The position numbers and the translations under genes are program-made. A DNA stretch of 7,935 bases from Eubacteriales bacterium (GTDB taxonomy: Bacteria; Bacillota_A; Clostridia; Lachnospirales; Lachnospiraceae), in assembly GCA_030527765.1 (NCBI GenBank), contig JAUNAE010000169.1, positions 1 through 7,935 on the forward strand. The letters are read 5' to 3'. Below the pieces are notes generated by a model, which had not been told where the DNA came from, searched no databases, and was given only the letters and a program-made list of their open reading frames with translations. Positions 5,298 through 7,935 of this stretch are shown here, one piece after another. Positions within the stretch are counted from its first letter, which is position 1, and the number at the start of each line of letters is the position of its first letter.

Positions 5298-7935
5298 GTG
5301 GAACAGACAAAAAATCGAATTATTATAGACAAACAGATTGTCTCAAAAAGAGAAGTTACTTGTTATTATCATGTGGAAGGTTCTATTGCAGAACGCTTTC
5401 CAGAAAAGAAGAGCCTGAAACTGATTTATCCGGCTCCTCTCGGTGCACTTCCAAAAGAAGTTCTTGTGGTGCCTTTTTTGGGATGTTTTCTTCCTATGGC
5501 AATGCTGTGGGATGCAGAAGTCTGCGTGGAATCTGTGGAAAAGACGGCTTACGACTATCTCACGGGGCAGACAAAAAAATTCCATGACGAATTTCCGGAA
5601 AAATCCTTCGGTGGAAACATTGCTGCAGGGGAAATCAAGGAACTTCCCGGAGACTCATCGGAAGGTCACGTTATTCTTTTCGGAAATGAGCTGGAATCTC
5701 TCTATCGACTGATTGCCCATCGGAAAGATTTTCCGAAGCTTCTCTATGTAAGAGGCACCGGGGAGCCGGAGGAGGATGGCATTCTGCAGAATCATCTGGA
5801 AAAAAGAATCATAGACGCTGCAGAGAAGTTTCAGGTAGAAGCGGAGATCATTCATGTTCCCTTCAGAGGCTGGCTGAAAGCAAATCTAATAGAAGTCCCG
5901 GGATGTTGGGAACTTGCAGAACCTATGGTGACATATGCCATTGCAATTCCTTATTTATGGAAAAACAAACTCAGCCTTTATGAGGAGGCAATTCCGGACG
6001 ATGCGGAAGAAATGGTGAAAACCATTGAAGATTTTGAGAATCGAGTGAAGGTTTCTGTCAGAAAACCGTTCTTTGAAAAGAAGGAAACGAAGACAGAAGA
6101 GGCAGATTTCTATCCTTCTTATGCCTGGATTCTCGGGGTATCTGAGCATGGAAATCTCGGAGACCATCAGATTGTGGAATCCGTGGAGGAAATGTTAGGA
6201 GATCTTGCTCCGGGAATGAGATTCCAGGAAATTGCCTTAAAAGATTATGCCGGAAGAAAAGGAGAACTCCTGAAGATCGTTCGAAAAGAAGATCCACTGA
6301 TTTTCCTGGGGGGAGGATTCTTCGGAAATCTCTGGCCGAGGGGAGATGAGCTTCGAGAAGATGCCTTCCGGACGTGGCCGGATAATCCGAAGATTGTATT
6401 TCCGCAGAGTGTTTTTTATACGGATGATGAAGAGGGAAAAGAAGCTCTGAAAAGAGCAAAAAGCGTATACCGGGGGGAGAAGATGCTTCTTGCCTTCCGT
6501 GATCCTGCATCTTATGAAATCGCAAAAAGAGAATTCCAGTGTCCTGTCATGCTGACACCGGATATTGCCATGTATTCTTATAAGAAGGAATACAACCATG
6601 AAGAGCGGTCGGGAGTGCTGACGCTTCTTCGAGAGGACAAGGAAGTTGTTCTAACAGAGGAAGATCGAAATCAGGTATTCGAATTTTTAGACTCGAAATG
6701 GGATCATGTGACACGCTCAGACATGCAGGGAAGAAGAACAGCTCCCTCGGCAAGAAGAATCGTACTGGATCAGATGTTTGAAAAAATCGGTTCGTCTGAA
6801 CTGGTTGTCACGGACCGTCTTCACGGGCTGATCTTTTCGATTTTGACAGAAACGCCTTGTGTGGCTTTTGGAAATGCTTATCACAAAATCCGTGCATATG
6901 AGGCATGGCTTCAGGAAATACCTTACGTCACTATTGCTCATTCTGTGGAGGAACTTCCGGAATGTGTGGAAAAGGTTCTTGGCGTTTCGGATCCGACTTA
7001 TCCTCTGGAACATATACGGAAGTACTATGAGATTTTTGAAAAGAATCTTCAAAACATGCTGCAAGAAGCAGGAAAGGCTCAGAGAGAACATAGGGAAGAT
7101 AATCCGCTGGTGAGTGTCATTGTTCCGGTGTATAATGTGGAACGTTATCTTTCTGAGTGTTTGGACAGCGTTCTTAAACAGACTTATAAAAATTATGAGG
7201 TTGTTTGCGTCAATGATGGTTCCACAGATGGAAGTGTCAAAATTCTGGAAGAGTATGCATCCAAAGATGCCAGAATTCGAATTCTTTCTCAGGAAAATGG
7301 GGGGCTGTCTGCGGCAAGAAATCATGGTTTGAAAGAGGCAAAAGGGAAATATCTGCTGTTTCTAGACAGTGATGACCTCTGGCTTCCGACAACTCTGGAA
7401 GAACTGGTGTGCCGGGGTGAGAAGGACGATCTGGATCTCATGCTCTTCAATATGAAACCTTTCATTCAGAGTGAGGAGTGTAGTGAGGATTATCTGCATT
7501 TTGAGAGAACCTATCAGAGACAGTTTGATTATCCGGATACCTGCAAAGGCAGCAGACTTCTTTCTATGCTAAAAAAAGAAGGGGAATACAGGGCTAGTGC
7601 GTGTCAGTTTATGATTCGCATGGATCTGATGGAAAAGTATTCCATAAGCTTTGTCAGAGGAATTCTTCACGAAGACAATCCGTTTACTCTGGAAGTGATG
7701 CTCGCATCCGAACGCACCGGATTTGTGAACCGTTCTTTCTATTTAAGAAGAGTAACTCCGGGCTCGATTATGACATCTGAGACAGCTTTCCGACATGCGT
7801 ACGGATATTTCCGAAGCTATATCGAAATTCATCGGTTCCTTGAAAAAATGGAACTTTCTGACTGGGAAGAACGTCTTGCATGTCAGGAAGCGGATCGGGT
7901 ACTTCGCATGGCAGTCAGCAATTATGAGAAGCTGG
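5298..7935 (+). CDS. Multidomain fusion: PP-loop-like domain, polysaccharide pyruvyl transferase and GT2 glycosyltransferase (3' end outside window)
   Basis: One open frame of at least 879 codons, checked codon by codon without a stop, runs to the window edge. Three parts are visible. Residues 1 to about 260 have VVPFLGCFLPMAMLWDAEV (57-75) and HVILFGNELESLYRLIAHR (124-142). From memory, these resemble hypothetical proteins of capsule loci with a PP-loop SGGxDS motif, here degenerate (GNELES). After a Lys/Glu-rich linker, about 275-540 is a polysaccharide pyruvyl transferase domain (PF04230 type): HGNLGDHQIV (284-293), IFLGGGFFGN (335-344), FPQSV (368-372), LTPDIAM (419-425), VVTDRLHGLIFS (503-514). 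Residues 604 to about 830 are a GT2 GT-A domain: VSVIVPVYN (605-613), NDGSTDGS (639-646), GGLSAARNHGL (668-678), LDSDD (689-693), HEDNPF (791-796). No membrane segment is seen. It follows the alpha-galactosidase by 25 bp, apparently in one operon. Likely role: building a pyruvylated or otherwise modified surface glycan. The end and any fourth domain are unseen. Confidence 0.85.
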   Translation, partial: MEQTKNRIIIDKQIVSKREVTCYYHVEGSIAERFPEKKSLKLIYPAPLGALPKEVLVVPFLGCFLPMAMLWDAEVCVESVEKTAYDYLTGQTKKFHDEFPEKSFGGNIAAGEIKELPGDSSEGHVILFGNELESLYRLIAHRKDFPKLLYVRGTGEPEEDGILQNHLEKRIIDAAEKFQVEAEIIHVPFRGWLKANLIEVPGCWELAEPMVTYAIAIPYLWKNKLSLYEEAIPDDAEEMVKTIEDFENRVKVSVRKPFFEKKETKTEEADFYPSYAWILGVSEHGNLGDHQIVESVEEMLGDLAPGMRFQEIALKDYAGRKGELLKIVRKEDPLIFLGGGFFGNLWPRGDELREDAFRTWPDNPKIVFPQSVFYTDDEEGKEALKRAKSVYRGEKMLLAFRDPASYEIAKREFQCPVMLTPDIAMYSYKKEYNHEERSGVLTLLREDKEVVLTEEDRNQVFEFLDSKWDHVTRSDMQGRRTAPSARRIVLDQMFEKIGSSELVVTDRLHGLIFSILTETPCVAFGNAYHKIRAYEAWLQEIPYVTIAHSVEELPECVEKVLGVSDPTYPLEHIRKYYEIFEKNLQNMLQEAGKAQREHREDNPLVSVIVPVYNVERYLSECLDSVLKQTYKNYEVVCVNDGSTDGSVKILEEYASKDARIRILSQENGGLSAARNHGLKEAKGKYLLFLDSDDLWLPTTLEELVCRGEKDDLDLMLFNMKPFIQSEECSEDYLHFERTYQRQFDYPDTCKGSRLLSMLKKEGEYRASACQFMIRMDLMEKYSISFVRGILHEDNPFTLEVMLASERTGFVNRSFYLRRVTPGSIMTSETAFRHAYGYFRSYIEIHRFLEKMELSDWEERLACQEADRVLRMAVSNYEKL

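Noticed and set aside
5360..5712. Short plus-strand frames of 75 and 89 codons after the alpha-galactosidase
   Set aside because: They are in other phases of the long frame starting at 5298, which has a proper ribosome binding site and stays open to the window end.
6717..7325. 202-codon minus-strand frame, with other minus frames at 6058-6599
   Set aside because: These are antisense shadows of the large fusion gene, whose plus frame carries clear pyruvyl transferase and GT2 motifs.

Overview
The window reads as ordinary chromosome from an anaerobic Bacillota, most likely a gut Lachnospiraceae. Signs are the mid-range GC, strong AGGAGG-type ribosome binding sites, tight same-strand packing, and a simple-sugar ABC transporter beside a GntR-LacI hybrid regulator and a cytosolic GH36 alpha-galactosidase. 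Taxonomy is inferred from gene style only. All five genes lie on the plus strand, and no gene is supported on the minus strand.

Left part (1-2842): the tail of a monosaccharide (CUT2, RbsABC/MglABC-like) transport operon. It holds the C-terminal half of the ATPase, the permease and an AraR-like transcription factor with a GntR winged helix and a LacI-type sugar sensor. The substrate-binding protein and the first ATPase domain would lie to the left. The ATPase frame continues upstream of its first usable ATG with family-like residues but meets a TGA at 24-26, so the gene may be split or broken.

Middle (2843-3088): a 246-bp intergenic region. It holds a probable terminator for the transport operon, two adjacent strong palindromes, and a near-identical 20-bp direct repeat flanking the palindromic block. 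A good sigma-A-type promoter (TTGAAT-N17-TATGAT) follows for the next gene. The layout suggests a small extragenic palindromic element.

Right part (3089-7935): a full-length GH36 alpha-galactosidase with both catalytic aspartates. Only 25 bp later comes one uninterrupted reading frame that runs off the window (at least 879 codons). It starts at GTG 5298 and joins three parts: an N-terminal domain of about 260 residues resembling a degenerate PP-loop ATPase-like protein of cell-surface polysaccharide loci, a polysaccharide pyruvyl transferase domain, and a family 2 glycosyltransferase domain. This trifunctional-looking protein is the most unusual object here.

Working together: the transporter would import a sugar, perhaps galactose or a galactoside. 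The regulator would sense it, and the alpha-galactosidase would release galactose from raffinose- or melibiose-type sugars. The fusion protein looks like a surface-glycan enzyme, and its operon link to the alpha-galactosidase is unexplained.
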